Origin: Apteryx mantelli
Lineage: Eukaryota; Chordata; Aves; Apterygiformes; Apterygidae
Direction: 5' to 3'
DNA length: 64,000 bases
Assembly (NCBI RefSeq): GCF_036417845.1
Contig: NC_089984.1
Location: forward strand, 6,163,603 to 6,227,602
This document shows, in pieces, positions 15,433 to 29,000 of the stretch. The notes beneath the pieces are model-generated. The model was not told the origin of the DNA and searched no databases. It saw only the letters and a list, made by a program, of their open reading frames with translations. How positions within the stretch are numbered: the stretch's first letter is position 1; every line of letters starts with the position of its first letter. The position numbers were made by a program, and so were the translations under genes.

Positions 15433-17591
15433 TCATGCTTATCAGTACGAATGAGGTTACAGAGTCTCACCCCACATCCCTGTCTCAAATACATTGCGTG
15501 GGTGGTGACGTCCTCCAGAGCCCGGAGCAAGGGCCCAGGTGCAGGGAGGGCACCTCTGCCGAGCCCGGGGATCTGCACACATCCGCTCCAGCAGCTGAGC
15601 TGGAGCTTCCCAAAGCATTGCTCACAGAGGGACATTAAAGGAGAGGGCACGAAGCCAGACACCACGTACGTATTTCACAGCAGACAAAGACAGAGTTCAG
15701 AAGGGGCCAAAAAGAAAGGCTGCCCCCCCCCCCGCTCTGATACCCTGCAGCCTCAGGAGCGCCGGCAGTTGAAGGCTGCCCCACACGCTTGGGAGACACC
15801 GAGCTGGGAGCACTGCCGAGGCCTCCCTGGGCGCTGGGGTTGGGTGCAGTTAGCTGTCGCACCACGCGGTGGCACCCAGAAGCTGAAGGTAACCCATGCT
15901 CTGACCCTTGGACAAGGGGGCCTGGGAATTTAGCAGGATGATTGGAGTGCATAAAAATAACCTGGCACAGGTCACTGACCTGAATTCTCTGGCCTTCAGC
16001 TGCTTGGCTCTTTTCCCACTCCCTACAGACGCACACAGACTTTTTTTGCCTTGTTTCCAGGGGCATGAGCACGGAAAAAGTCCTGCTCCCTCATAAAACC
16101 TGGAAACCCGCAGGACTGCCAGTTCCAATGCCATTTCCTATACGAAGCAACACCCAGTCACATTTGCAGCAACTGATCTGTGTGTTGCTCCAGATGCACT
16201 TTTGCTTTTAGAATACTGCATTTGACCTAAAACAGCAACAGCTGAGCATCTATCTCCTAGTCTGGTCATATCTTGCTTATCCTTTTCTCAGCCTGATTTT
16301 AAGAGGTATTGTCTGTATCCTTTTGTCATGAGAGAGTGCTTAAAACCTGTCAAATACTTACCTGATAGTAAAAAAAGCTATCACTTGGCATTTACAAGTG
16401 AGTGTTTGCTACTCCTGCAAACCACTTACAAACACTTCCCACTTATCCTACCTATTTAACACATTACTGCAGACTCTTTAGGCTATGCAGACAGTGGCTT
16501 TGGATAGCACTCAAGGATTTAGTGGAGAAAATGTTTTTTAAAAGCTTGTCATAGTAAGCTCAGGGTTGTTTTGTTTACTGTGTATAGCACGAAACAGCAC
16601 AGCAGCTCGCTGTGAGGCACGCAGGAGACAGGAGGTTTGCAGACTGTGTAGAAGTATGCATGGATAAAAGAAGCCTTTCCCAGGGCTTTGATACGTCCAG
16701 CGACACATTCCGCAGCAAAGCTGGTGTTTTGCTGAAAACGTATTTAAACCCTTCTGGGCAATGTACAGGATCCAAGGGGTTGGATGCGTGCTGTTTTTCA
16801 CAGGGAGTGGTTGGCTGGGTGAGTGACACTGTTAAATGAAACCATCGTGTACTCCCTAGCAGGATCCTGGGTGTTTGCTCCAGGGTCGGATTAAGTATCC
16901 GAGTTATCCCTGTGGCATGTTTTCTTGGTGCCTGGAAGCAGCAAGCTTTTCCTTATATAAAGGACATATTTTGTGGTAGGTTTCCTTCCCTCTCCCCCCT
17001 CCCTTTTTTTGTCCTCTCAGGAGCCTAGCAGGAGAGCAGCTCTGGATAAAGATCACAGAGCGAAGATATAATCTGCCACAAACCAAAAGGATTAAAGCCT
17101 CAGAACTCTGCAAAACCCTTTCCAGTTGCTTAATCAGGGGAATCGGTTTCCGAGCAGGCCTGGCCGATGCCAAGAGGCCTGCAGAGGTGGTGCGAGAGAC
17201 CAAGCGGCGGCAGCAGGCACTGCGCCAGGCGGAGGGGGGAAGCGCCCAGGACGCCTCGGATTTGGCCAGTGCCCCTCGGCAGGCCGAGCGAGGAGGGGGA
17301 AACCGCGCTCTGCTGGGCTGGTGTTAAAGAAGGAGACGGAGCCGCTGTGCATTGGGAAGGCGGAGGCAGGAGGAAGACAAAGGAGAGCAGGAAGAGAGGG
17401 GCAAAGCGGACGAGGGCCAGACGGGAAGAAGGCAGCGAGGGGAGGGAGGGCGGGCGGCTCTGGGGCCCTGCCTGCCCCCGCCGCCCCGGGACAGCGCCGC
17501 CTGCCAGGCCGGGCAGCGCGGCCCAGGCCTGGGGCACGGCGCCATCATCGCCGCCAACGGCCATGGGGGGTGGGGGGGGTGCTGTCGGCCC

Positions 17592-17603
17592 TGCGCATGC
17601 GCA
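17592..17603. promoter_or_regulatory. NRF1 site 1
   Basis: TGCGCATGCGCA is a perfect 12-base palindrome with the full NRF1 consensus, in the ANAPC16/ASCC1 island. Confidence 0.55.
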
Positions 17604-17681
17604 GCAGCTCCTCTTGCCCACACTGCCGCTGGGGGGCAGCAGCCTCGGTGGCGCCAGTGCGCCTGCGCCGCCCTTGACGCC

Positions 17682-17691
17682 GCGCATGCGC
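17682..17691. promoter_or_regulatory. NRF1 site 2
   Basis: GCGCATGCGC is a second exact NRF1 core, 90 bases from the first, with a half-site-like GTGCGCCTGCGCC between them. Confidence 0.55.
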
Positions 17692-17744
17692 CCTCGCCGC
17701 CCGGCGCCCCGGCTTCCTCTCTGCCCTCCCCCGTCTCTTCGCGC

Positions 17745-17783
17745 CATGGCCCCTCCCCGGCTTCCGTAGCGAGCTGCCTCCCG
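17745..17783 (+). other. ASCC1 noncoding exon 1 (3' part) with a uORF
   Basis: A strong donor, CCCG/GTGAGT at 17784, lies at the plus-strand side of the island and suits splicing to the ASCC1 start-codon exon at 19911. The transcription start is not visible; I give only the segment near the donor. An ATG at 17746-17748 opens a seven-codon frame ending at TAG 17767-17769, a uORF if the transcript begins upstream of it. Confidence 0.45.
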
Positions 17784-17876
17784 GTGAGTGGCGCTCCCGG
17801 CGCTAGCGTGTTCCCCCCCCGCTGCCGTTCTCGTTCCCGTTCTGCCCCGCGGCGCGGCGGCCCCACCAGCCTCACC

Positions 17877-17950
17877 TGGGCGCCCGGACCGCTTGGCGCA
17901 GGCGGCGCGCGTGATCGCGCTCGCGGTGCATGCTGGGGTGGGCGGGCGCC
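17877..17950 (-). other. Proposed noncoding first exon of ANAPC16
   Basis: The minus strand has a strong donor CCCAG/GTGAGG with GT at 17876-17875, inside the shared CpG island and upstream of the ANAPC16 start-codon exon. No comparable minus-strand donor was seen elsewhere in the island. The 5' limit is a guess near the ZNF143-like site at 17922-17937. There is no direct transcript evidence. Confidence 0.35.
17922..17937 (-). promoter_or_regulatory. ZNF143 (Staf)-type site
   Basis: The minus strand reads CCCAGCATGCACCGCG, a close match to the ZNF143 SBS consensus, a known mark of CpG-island and bidirectional promoters. It would lie at the start of the proposed ANAPC16 first exon. Confidence 0.5.
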
Positions 17951-19910
17951 GCCGCGCGCGGCCCCTTCCCTTTCCTTCCCCCCCCTGCCCCGCCCCGCCC
18001 CCCCCGCGGGGCGCCCTGGGGGCGGCAACCGTCGGTAACGGCCGCGCGCGCCCCCGCTAACGGCCGCGGGACGGGACGGGGCGGGGCGGGGGGAGCCGGG
18101 CTGCCGCCACGGCGAGGGGGGTCTCGGTGCTCCCGCGGCTTTTCTCCTTCGTTCTCCGTCCCGGTGGGAACAACGACAATAAAAGCCGGCAACGAGGCGG
18201 CTTTTGTTCGCTTGTTCTGTGTTGCTCGGTGTCTGCGCGTGCTTCGCGTTTCAGGAGCTGGGGCTCTAGTTGAGAAGAAGGGCATTCTCTTTTGAAGGCA
18301 ATGCCAGTATGCGTTTTAAATCCAGTTTAGGGTAAGCTCGGTTTTAAAGACAAATGCATCTTTTTTTTTACTCTGTGAATAAACTTTCTGGTGAAGGCAC
18401 ATTTTTGGTGGAGATTTTGTCTTCTAAAAAGTAGTCTTCGAAAAAATAAAAAATTATGTTTTAAAAACAGTAAGGCAACCTGAAATATCAAAAAAACCCC
18501 ACAATTTCAGTGAACTCCAAGTATGCAGGAAATCATAAGTGTCCGTGACAGATGACAGTGTCAGTTCTTTGGATCATCCTATTGCTTTTACATCAGAAAA
18601 TGTTCTCTTAGGTTGAACACCATGTCCCATATTTCTAGTGTTTAGTTAGCAATAACTGTCGGAAGCGTAGGCTAGGGTATGTCTCAAGCTTAACGTATCT
18701 TTTCACGGTGAACTTTCTCTTTTGTTGTTCCAGTGAAAAAAGCGCTGCGTAAGCTTTAAACAGTTCAAGGACCACATGATGCAACATGTTAAGGTGTTGC
18801 AGAGTGCTGTATTAGGCTTAAATCATTTTCAGTGTTTTTAATATCTTTAAGGGATGGATTCATGGGAACACAGTGATGGCTTATCCTTCTCTAGGCCATT
18901 ACAAAGCAGATCCCATGGGCAGGTAAAGCAGCTCTATAAAGCTGTTTTATTTTGCCTGAGCTGTGCGAAGTAGCACAGCTGTACCCAGGAGTTTCTCCCT
19001 TTCTCCGCTGTTCCCACCTTTCCACGCAGTTCGCTTTGTTCTGCAGGTGCATGTGTGTGCCCTTGCCCACCCCCCCCCCATGCGTTTAGGATTTTGGCAG
19101 ATGGAGATGTGGCAATTAAAGGATTAACCAGCCCCAGCTGTCTTCCCCACTCCTCTCCCATTTCAAAGTGACCCTTTTCAGATGTTTGGGGCTTGAGCCA
19201 TGGTTTCTATCAGGGAAGAGGGGTGGTCTCCTGGGGTGTGAGAAGGTGGGAGTACTCAGCATCTCTGATAAAAAGGGGGGGGGGGTGCCTCTCTAAATGG
19301 AGATAAGCTGAGAGTGGCTGGGGCTATGTTTTTGGAGAAACTGGTGCAAGATGACAGATCCTGTGAAAGAGGTCAGTGTGCTGGCGGATTCCTTGTAAAA
19401 GGCTATAGCATCTTTCATCTGCAGCTGAAACTTCACCTCTGAAAAATAATGAGGAGAAGAAACTGTCCAGAATCTGGAATGATATTAAATGGCACATCTA
19501 ACTGAGATGGCAGTGAGTTTTAATTAAAACTTGCGAGTTTCAGAGAGAGTGGCGATCAGTTGCTGACCTTGTTGTGGGGGGCAAATCCGATGCTTTGTTA
19601 CACTTCTTATGTTGCTTAAATTTCCCATTTTTAATTAATTGTGTTTTCTGAGTTGACAAAGAGCATGCTTGTAAGTTCTGAGAAAATTAATCTCCTGACT
19701 GAGTCACATAAGTTCTGGCAAGGTACTGCGTTTCTGAAATCACTCATACATACACATAAAAAGAGTTACTGCTCTTCTGGAAGTAGCTCAGTCTTTACTG
19801 CTGACCTCCCTCCTTGCTTCCCTGATGCCCTTCAGAAATTATCTATGGGGAAACCTCAGAATTTACCTTTTTTTGGTATAAGCTGGTAGAGCTATCTTTC
19901 TTTTTTGTAG

Positions 19911-20046
19911 CGTGCCATCCTTAGGAAGAGGAGCGCCATGGATGTTCTGCGTCCCACCCTGATAAGGATCGGGGGAAGAATTTACAGGAAGAATCTCATT
20001 CAAGAACAGGCCTACCAGCCTGAAGAGGAAGAGGATTTCTGTGCAG
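19911..20046 (+). CDS. ASCC1: ASCC1 exon 2 with start codon (coding 19938-20046)
   Basis: 27 UTR bases precede the ATG. It encodes residues 1-36. Acceptor TTTTTTGTAG, donor GCAG/GTAAAG. Confidence 0.94.
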
Positions 20047-23000
20047 GTAAAGAATGATGCATGGGGGTGACCATGGTGGTATGAGGGCATACTACAGATG
20101 GGGAATCTGCACTGGAGACAAAGGGGACACAGCAAACTCTCGGTGTTGCTCTGAGGACCTCCTTATGGGCACAAGGACCTGCCTCTACAGAGTACTGAGA
20201 TGTTAGTGAGGTAGACAAATGCTTTGCATTAGTCCCGGATGATCTTGCTGACTGAAGAGAGGACACAGTCCTGATTACCTAATACTGGTTTGAGTGACTG
20301 TGCTACTGACTACTAGTTTTGTTTTCTGACTGTGAAAGAGATCCACTTAAAAAAAAAAAAAGTTTGTAGATCTGTTTTCCCTGGGTCCCTGCACTGTAAT
20401 TCTTTTCAGTAGTGGGTTAGTGAGGGAGTACAGGCAACCTGCACAAACTGAAACACAGGAACTTCTGCCTGGGCAGCCTGCTCTAGGTGACCCAGCTTGA
20501 GCGGGGGGGTTGGACTAGATGGTCTCCAGAGGCCCCTTCCAACCACAGCTATTCTGTGACTTGCAGATGCAGTGGGACTAAAGGCCACTCGCTAGAGGTC
20601 CTCTGTCCTTGCACTGTTTGCCCATTAAAAAGCTGACTTCTTACAATGTGGCTTTCAGGGGGCGTTGCCTATTTTTATGGCAGATTTGTTTCTGTTCTGA
20701 TTTGACTTACTTCATCTTTCTGCCTGTGTATTATATTTGTTGTAGCTCTGCGTGAGTTCTTGCGGGCATAGAAAGGTCAGCTGTTATTTTTTTTAAATAG
20801 AAAGGGTTGCTGTGTTTTCTCCCTTCCACCCTGCTCTTCAGTAGATTGAACAAAGCTCTAATAAGTTGCTTGCCACCAAAATCCGTCTCTATCTATGCTG
20901 TGAAGGAGATAGCAACCCCTTCCTCTTTCTGAGGAAATCGTGTTTGGTCTTAGCAGGCATGACTGAATGGCTCACGGATGAAAAGTTTGCCTTTAATTGG
21001 CCCTTGCAGAGGGTGTGAGAATTCCCCTGTCTTCCTAAACATTACACGTGCTGCACTTGAACCCTTGAACCAAAACTTTCAATCTACGCCTTCTATTTTT
21101 ATTCCTTTGTGACTTTAAAGTCCTGCTGCATTCTCTGAATGGGCTGGTGGCTTCCACCCTGCCAGGAGAGCAGTGCATGACTTGGAAGAGGGCACTCCAA
21201 CCAGGGAGTTGTACAAATTAGAGCCAAGAGAAAACCTGGGCTGTAACTACTACTTTCCTATGCCTCCAAGCCTGGCAGATTTAGAAGCAGTCATTACATT
21301 TTTCAGAGCTGGTAGTAAGGTGAAATAAAAAGCAGTTAGCTGCCACTAAGGGGAGTCCGTTTGTTCCTTTATTTAACCTTGGGAAAAGATGACTGTGAGA
21401 CTACTGTCTTGTATAAAGCACTGCCAAACTTTATAAAGGTTGTAAAAGGTTTGTTGTTTTTTTTTCTGGTAGGCCCTGGTGACTGTGCAGATGAACCATG
21501 TGATGCCTTTGTGGTGGAAGAGACCGAGAAAGGCTTCCAGTGCAGAGTGGAGGTTCCCAGTCTGCTTTACAAGTGAGCCTATGTGTTTCTGGCTTATCTG
21601 CGTGGCCTCTGGCTGAGAAAGTATTTGTGTGCAGAATATTTTTTGAGATCGGGGCAGGTGCCAGATCTCTGAGATGTATTCCATTTGTGAATGTCCTGTG
21701 TTTGGGAGGAGAAAAATGACAATGCCTTTCTAGTGCAGTTGTGCCACGTTGACTCTTAGCCTTTGCTGTGACGGAGACAGCAGGTGGTGCTTTCTTGCTG
21801 GTAGGAGAGTTTTTGAGCATCTCTTCCCTTGAACATAAAAACATCAGGGAGGATGGAAGAAGGGAAGGAAGAATTGGGATGAGCAGCCTGGCAGGGGGAG
21901 ATTGTGAAAGCTTTGAGAAAGCACACCCAACTGGAATTGATTATTGACTCAAATCTGATGTCCACTGGGAAGCCTGTAGTGGAGTTCAAAGCTTTATCTA
22001 GTTATTTTTGACAGTTTTGTTGGTACGACAGTGTTACTGAAATGTAGAAAAAAAAGAAAGGTATTCTGTTGTGTGTTTGGATGACAAATGACCACCTTGA
22101 ACAAAGCACAAGCCAGAAAAAGTGCAGTTAGTTCTTCCTCGTCTGGGTCAAATGGAATAACCCAGATGATGAGTGTGCAGTGACAGGAAGTGCTGGGAAG
22201 AGCTGTCGAGGCCCGACTCGTTTTAACTTAAGCAGGTTGTTAGCCACAGCTCAACATCATCCTGTGGTCCTGGGCCGGTTCTACGCAGAGTCCCAGGAGT
22301 GGCCCCTGTGCCAGGACCGGGTCCTGCGTGTGGAGCTGAGCCCGTGCATCCCTGTAGCACTGAGATGCGGAGTTCTGGGGCACCTAGCCTGGCTGCCTGG
22401 GGCCAGCTCAGGCCATGGTTAATCTTCTACCTGGGCACACTTGATGGAGAGCGGAGCAGTGCAGTTGTGTGAGTGACTCCTGCACCTTTATGCCTTTAGG
22501 TACATAATTGGGAAGAAGGGAGAGACCAAGAAGAGACTAGAAACAGAGACTCGAACCTCAATCAGTATTCCCAGGCCTGGAGTGGAGGGAGAAATTGGTG
22601 AGTTTTAACATACCCAAAATGATTGTTCTCTCATCGGCTCTCCTGCAGGCGTGTCACTGACTCACTTTATGGCCCTGGGAAAATCACTTCAGCTTTCTCC
22701 TGAATTTATTTTTCCTGTCTATAGACTCTCATAAAGCAGTGTAAGATTTTGGATTAAAAATATGCTATTTTAAGCAATGAATAGTCTTGCTGAAGTGTCT
22801 TCTGTGCCTTAAATGACTGCCTTAAGAATTTTGGGCCCAAATGTGTTTTTTTTTTCCTTTTTTTTTTCTTTTTTTTTTAACTTTTATTATTACCATATAT
22901 AATATTGCTATTAATGAGGAGCTGTAATATACATCCAGAAAGAGAAATTGCCATGTTGTGTATTTATACATGAAATAAATATCATTTTCTTTAATATGAG

Positions 23001-26000
23001 AAGTATTTTGGTGACGTTGCTGCTTTTCTGGCGTTGCTGCTTGATCCTTACGGTGCGAGCAGGCCTTCGTGTACCATATGTTCCTTCTAGTTGCTTCCAG
23101 TGACTTAAAAAGAAAGAAGGCATTGCTCGTAAGGGCTGGTCCGTGTGGATTTCTGCCTAAGTGGATATCCTGAGGGTTCCTTACACACATTATGGTGATA
23201 ATTGTTACAGTGCAGAGTTACGTTCATGACAGAGCTGCGGGGAAGAAGTGACTGGGGGAATCTGACTGTCTTGCTGCACAAGAATGTGCTAGTGCTTCTC
23301 AATAAGTGGGTCTTGACTTCCCCCTGAGAACCGTGAAGGACTATCAGGAAGGTTGAGAGACGCTGAAAACATGGAATAATGGGAAGCAAAGAAAATCTTG
23401 CTTCTTGCAGTTCTTTCCTTTCAAACTCAAGTGTTCTCTGTTTGGGGCCTTGAAGTGCAAGCACAAACGATATAGGCCATCTTGATCTCTGATAGATTTT
23501 CTTCTTCGCTTTGACTAAGAGACTGCCTTTATGAAAACTTAAAATAATTCTCTAGAAATCTGAAGAGCCGCTGAAGTGATAGACTCAGCGTATTGTTTTT
23601 TAGACATGCAGAGCTGACTTTCTTGAGAACAGAGGGATACCTTTTGATGGCATCATCCTGTCTTTACACAGGAAAGCACAGCCGTGTCAGGTATTTTAAG
23701 TCAAGCAGGGAGTTTGGCAAGATTTCTCTCTGCACAGTCGGGGGTTTTAGTTCCTATCTCTTCTTTAGCGAGCCCTGGGCTAATAGTCGAGAGGTGCTGT
23801 TGTGCGGGTTATTGTAATTCCCTCCTGGCCTCTCCATATCTTTCTATCCTGTAGTCATTTAAAGGAAAATTGTGATTCAGATCAACCACGGGGGCAGTGA
23901 CGCCATAGATAACTATCCAGGAGGACAAATAGTCCTACCGTCACAGTATCCTACAATTGGTATTTTAAAATGCACAGATCAGTATCATGCAAAATCACAA
24001 TCCATTTAATTACTTTTTATTTTGCATGGACATGGGAGTAAGGTGTCACTGTTTTACCTGTAGCTTCAGGAAAGCCAGACAGATATTGCTTTGCTTTCTT
24101 GTAGTGATTACAGGACAGCAGCGCGGTGGTGTCATCTCGGCCCGGACACGTATTGATGTTCTTCTTGAGAGCTTCCGGAAGAAGCAGCCCTTCACACACT
24201 TCCTGTCCTTTGCTCTCAACCAGCCCGTAATTCAGGAGAAGTTTCTGCAGTTCAGGGAGGAAGTATTGGAGAAATGCTCAAAGGTAAGGATCCATGAAAG
24301 AACTGAAATCAAGTGGAAGCCCTTCAGCAGGGTGTTGTTTTCATTTATTGAGGTAGCTCTTTGGTGTTTACCTTCAAGGCCGCATTACCTTTCCTAGCAA
24401 GGTATTTTTAACAGGCTTTTTACTTAACTTGGTGGATATACTGTGAATTTATTGAATGCTATTATGAAATCTTCCGGAATGTGGAATGGCTTAGTAAATT
24501 GTTAGTAAAATACTTTGTTCCCTGTAGAGTTTTTCCTAGGTGGGAAGATATTCTGAGATTCAAAAGGGGGGGTTGTTTTTAATATGAAAGCCACTAAATA
24601 ATGTAGTGGACCTTTGTGCATTTTATATGATTTCTACATAACTGTAAAGTCAGGTGGGAATTCACAAGTTTGCAGTGTCTATCTCACTTTTCCTTTGGTT
24701 ACTGACAATGAGTGAAGACGGGTGTCATTACTGGAGCTTAGCAAGAAACGACTTGGTAGCACATGCCATCTTGCAAACCTAATCACTTCCCTTCTTCCCC
24801 AGGAGACTGTGCTGACAGTCCCTCTGCTTGTCTTCAGATCTTATATTGGGAGCAGTAGGAAATAGGCATAGGGAAATGAAGAACAGAATGAAGTGAAAGT
24901 TGTGTATTCCCTATTTTATTTTAATGTGCTTCTCGTTTGACAGAAGTGGTATCTCAATGCACAGGGCCAGGCTGAGAAGAGGGAATGGTATTAAATTCCT
25001 CTGTCCTCTGAATGTGTTGGGAAGACTTCTCTAGGCAAGAGATGAGTTCCTCTGCTACAGCTGAAGGTTAGGTTGTGTCCCTGCAGTAGTGGTTTTGTGG
25101 GCTGATATTCTTACTCTTGTGCCTCTCACTTCTGTTTGCCCCTTTCAAAGGGGAAAATATAGTCTTGCAAATAGCAAAACTGAAGAAGTTTGGTTTCCTA
25201 TGTCTTCATGCCTCGTGAGTGAATTATCTGATATCTAAGGAGATGCGAATTCTTGCTGAAGTTTTCGTGGTCACTTGCATGTGGTTGTCTGCTCTCTAGG
25301 AGCAGAACTGAGCTTGCTTTGCAGCCTTGTCTTTCCTGGCTGTACTGATTTGAGTCTCTCTTCTGCACCCAGCTGCCTACTTCCATGACGTCTTAGGAGC
25401 TTTTTGTCGCTGAGGTTTCTACCTGATGTTAAATATAGCCAAAATTGGCCAATAGATCCCGGAGTTAGCGAGCTGTGCAATGCCATGAGCGTTTGGCTAG
25501 GAGGATATCACTGTCTCAATCTTCTGTGCCCGTTAGCCAGAGCTCATTTAAAAAAAAGCCCCGAAGACAGGATTAGCCTGAGAAAGTGTTTGCTGGACAG
25601 AAAGAACTGAGGTGTGCAGCTGGCTTGGAGTGCAGTGAAGGCAGTGGTCCTTTCCGAGGTTGGTGATACCAGGCTTTGGGCGGGTGTCAGCGGTTGCTGG
25701 CTCCCTCTGTTGGTTGCTAGTTCCAGTGCTTGGCGGGGAATGCACCAAAGTCATGGGGAGAAAGGCAGCACGCTGGGGAGCCGGTGACTTCAGCGTGGGG
25801 CTCTTCAGTGGCTGTTCATGCGGTTACCCCTGAGCTGAGAGTGCTGCTTTGAGCCTGGTGTTCCTCTTCCCCTTAATCCCCTTCCAGCTGGGCTCGTGAC
25901 TATTGCACAGTCTGTGACCGTCCTTTCTCTTGGTCTCCCTTGACCTGTCAGTCCTTTCAGACATGGCTGGCCCTGCTCTCCCTGAAGCCTTGGCATCCTG

Positions 26001-29000
26001 GACTCCGCCTCTCTGATCCTCTTCCTCTCTCTAGTTGTCTGTTGGCAGGTCCTGTGGATCTTTTTTGGCCCTCCCTGTGGACCTGTCTGCTGCTCAGGCC
26101 AGTAACCTTAGTGTCATCTTGTACATCTTGCTAGGTTTGTGCCTCCCGGTTGCCTCTGTGTCAGGTGAATCCTTTCAGCATGACATCTCTAAGGTGTAGC
26201 CTCTTTTATTTAATCTTTGCAGAAAATGCTATCATCCCCACTCTCATCTTGTGTCTTTATTCCTGTAACACGCTGACTTTCATGCAGGACTCGTTCTTTT
26301 CCTTTCAGAAGACCTTTTTCTTGCCTGCTGCTTTAGTCATATCTCTATGCATCCCTCCATTAGCCCAGCCTCTGCTCATGAGCGTACTTGCTCTCCAGGC
26401 CCCTCCTGCTCCGTCCCTGTCCTGTTGTTCATCTCTTGCTTGCTCTTAAGTGTCAGTTCACAACCCTGGTTAGGCAGCAATGCCAGTGTCTGTCATCCAC
26501 TTGGAAACGCTTCCATGAAATCATCTTGGTGCTTTCCCCTGTGTTGTCATTCACATTCAGAAGAACATCTGCATGTTCTGGGATGCCTGGGAACCTCTGT
26601 AAACCTGCCCATGCTCCTTTGCCTAGAAGGCTACAGAAGCTCAAGTTTGGTCAGAGATGTGCTGAGACCAGTGCTGACCAGGCTATTCATGTTAATTTTT
26701 CCTCCTCTTGCCTTTCTGTCTATCTCTTATGCAGTTGTGTCTGAACAGCACCAAGTCCTTTAAGGCTTTGCTTCACGGCTGGGGATCTTGCAGTGTGGGT
26801 GTGCATGTAAGAAGACATTTCAGCCTAGCAACTAATTCTGGCTTTCAGTTACCTGTGACTTGAGCTGTATTCAAAGCCAGCACCTAGACGTGAATCTTTC
26901 TAATAGCGGTATAGCAATAACCCTGAGAGAGTGCAGGGCTCAGCCACAGCCCGCTTCTCACTGCAGCAAGGGGCTTTCGGGAATCTCCCGAAACAGTGTC
27001 AGCTGGAAGTGCCCTGTAGCAGGACATGCATGTGGGGGTGGAGGCAGGCGGGCTGGGGCTCTAGCTCCTGCTGTCCACACTGCGCCAGCGCAAGGCACCC
27101 TGGCCTGCGAGCTGCAGGGTCATGGTAGCGCTGCTCTGTGCCTGAGCTAGTGCCCTCTGCGTCTCGGGAGGGTCTCGAGTGTTCTTGGTACTCCCTGTAT
27201 CAGCTCTAGCGTTTCCATTTTTAGTTTGAAACGTAGAATCCTGGCAGTGGCAGGTATTTGGAGGTTTGCATATGTATAGCCTAGGAGTGTATGGTGCTTT
27301 ATTTTTCCACCGTTCCTCCTCCTGGCACTAGCAAAAGGGCTTCTAGATATATTGCTGCCTGTTAGTTCAAGGAGTATATTGCAGCCCCATATGTCTCTCA
27401 ATCACTCCGCAGCCAGTAATGCCACTCTAATACCACTTTATGTCACAGCAGGGTCTGCTAGAAAGCACATCAGTAATGAAAAACAGTAATTCAAAACTGT
27501 GCCTCACAGAGCAATAAGAGAGCTTATAGATTTGTCCAAAGCAACGGGATTTCTCAGGATGCTTAAGGAAATCTGAACAGGTTTCAGCGATAGAAGCAGT
27601 GCGCTTCTCTTCCTGCTGCGATTTGCTGGTGCAAAACGTTGCAGAATTAGATAGACTCCAGTCTTTGAACGAAGCTCGTTAATAACGGTAAGAAAGGGAG
27701 AAGACCAGGTGCGTGCGTGTGTGTGTGAAGATTTCTTCTGGCCGTTGAGCATTTGTGAGGGACTCTGTCTCTCTAGAGCAGTTACCATGGCAACCATTCG
27801 TCTGTATTTTATAACATAGTGTTGTATTGGTGGGTATATGCTGTCTAACTTTTTTTTTTGTCTTTGAGACCTTTTATAAGGTGGACTTTGTGGAGAGATA
27901 TGGAACACTTTCAGTGTCGTTTGAGGTATTGTATGGTCAGTGCAGCCACACAGTGAACCAGGGTTGAGGAGAGGCTCTTTTGGGGCTGATTTATTACAAA
28001 TATTGAGATGTGGCTCACCTGAACAAGGTCAATACTGATGTGGCGCAGTGGGCGATCCAGATGACTGGATGACCTTGGAAGTCTCCTAGCACAGTCATAT
28101 AGGTGTCAGAGCGAGGAAGACTGAAACGGTTGTCTGAATGTGCAGGTGGAAAAGGAAAGTGACTTTGGTTATGCAGTAATACTGCCATGAAAAATCGCAG
28201 TTGGGTCTTTCCAAGCTGTGCAAACACAGCATTTGCAGTCTTAGCAGGCTGCAGATGTAGCATGGAAAAGAAATACGATTGTCGTAATATATGGCAACCT
28301 GTAAATATCAAGCATTGCTAATGAGATATTATATTTCAGAGAGGAGGGGACAGAAGAGAGGAGGGGTTTTTCAGCCTGCAGTGCTTCAGTCAGTTCTGAG
28401 GAACTGCTGTTTGTCTGGCTTGCTCCTTTGTTTGTGGATCACGGTGGGAGAGGGCAAATTGCTGTAATGCAGTATCCTGCTATTAAGGAAAAATATCATA
28501 AGGTTGTCTGCGAATACTGGAAGCTCTTAGGACGGTATGAAGGATGCAACCAGGGAGAAAGAGCAAATGAGTCTGATCCTTTGTCTAGCCATGCAGAAGG
28601 CCTGAATTATGTTTTGGACTATGATTTCCCAACTGTGGTGTCTTAGATTTGCAGAGACAGTGTGCCTGAGCTTTGAAAAGAGAGGCTAGGGCTCCAAAGA
28701 AAACCCTTTCCATGCTCCATCTAAAGGAGGAGAGCAATGGTAGAAGTCCGAGTAGCAGGAGAGAGGAAAGAATTACTTTTTAAGGCTACCTGAGTGGAAG
28801 TGAGTTGCCCTCTTAATCTGTGGAATTAGAAAAACATTAGAAAAAGCCAGGCACTTGTCTTCTGCCATGAGTCTATTTCCATGTAGGAAATGACTAACTT
28901 ATGGTGAAGGGAGGCTGTATGTTTGGAAGCCTGTTGAGTGTGTGTGGGTTGGTTTTTTTGTTTGTTTGTTTTCCTCCCCACAAAAGATCTGTTCAGGAAG

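Larger units (their letters stand above)
17160..18150. promoter_or_regulatory. Bidirectional CpG-island promoter ANAPC16/ASCC1
   Basis: A dense CpG island separates two divergently transcribed genes. It contains two NRF1-type palindromes, a ZNF143-type site, ETS-like GGCTTCCG near 17759, and clustered Sp1 boxes GGGGCGGGGCGGGG at about 18079-18092. There is no TATA box, which is usual for housekeeping bidirectional promoters. Confidence 0.75.
20047..24104. other. ASCC1 introns 2-4
   Basis: Intronic DNA between exons 2 and 5. Apart from the CR1 copy I see only short A/T runs (about 22845-22880 is T-rich) and no further gene. Confidence 0.5.

Noticed and set aside
18177-18184. AATAAA just inside the shared CpG island
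   Set aside because: It lies in ASCC1 intron 1 with no upstream gene on the plus strand to terminate.
22163-22260. GATGATGA resembling a snoRNA C box
   Set aside because: No D box with flanking stem at a normal distance.
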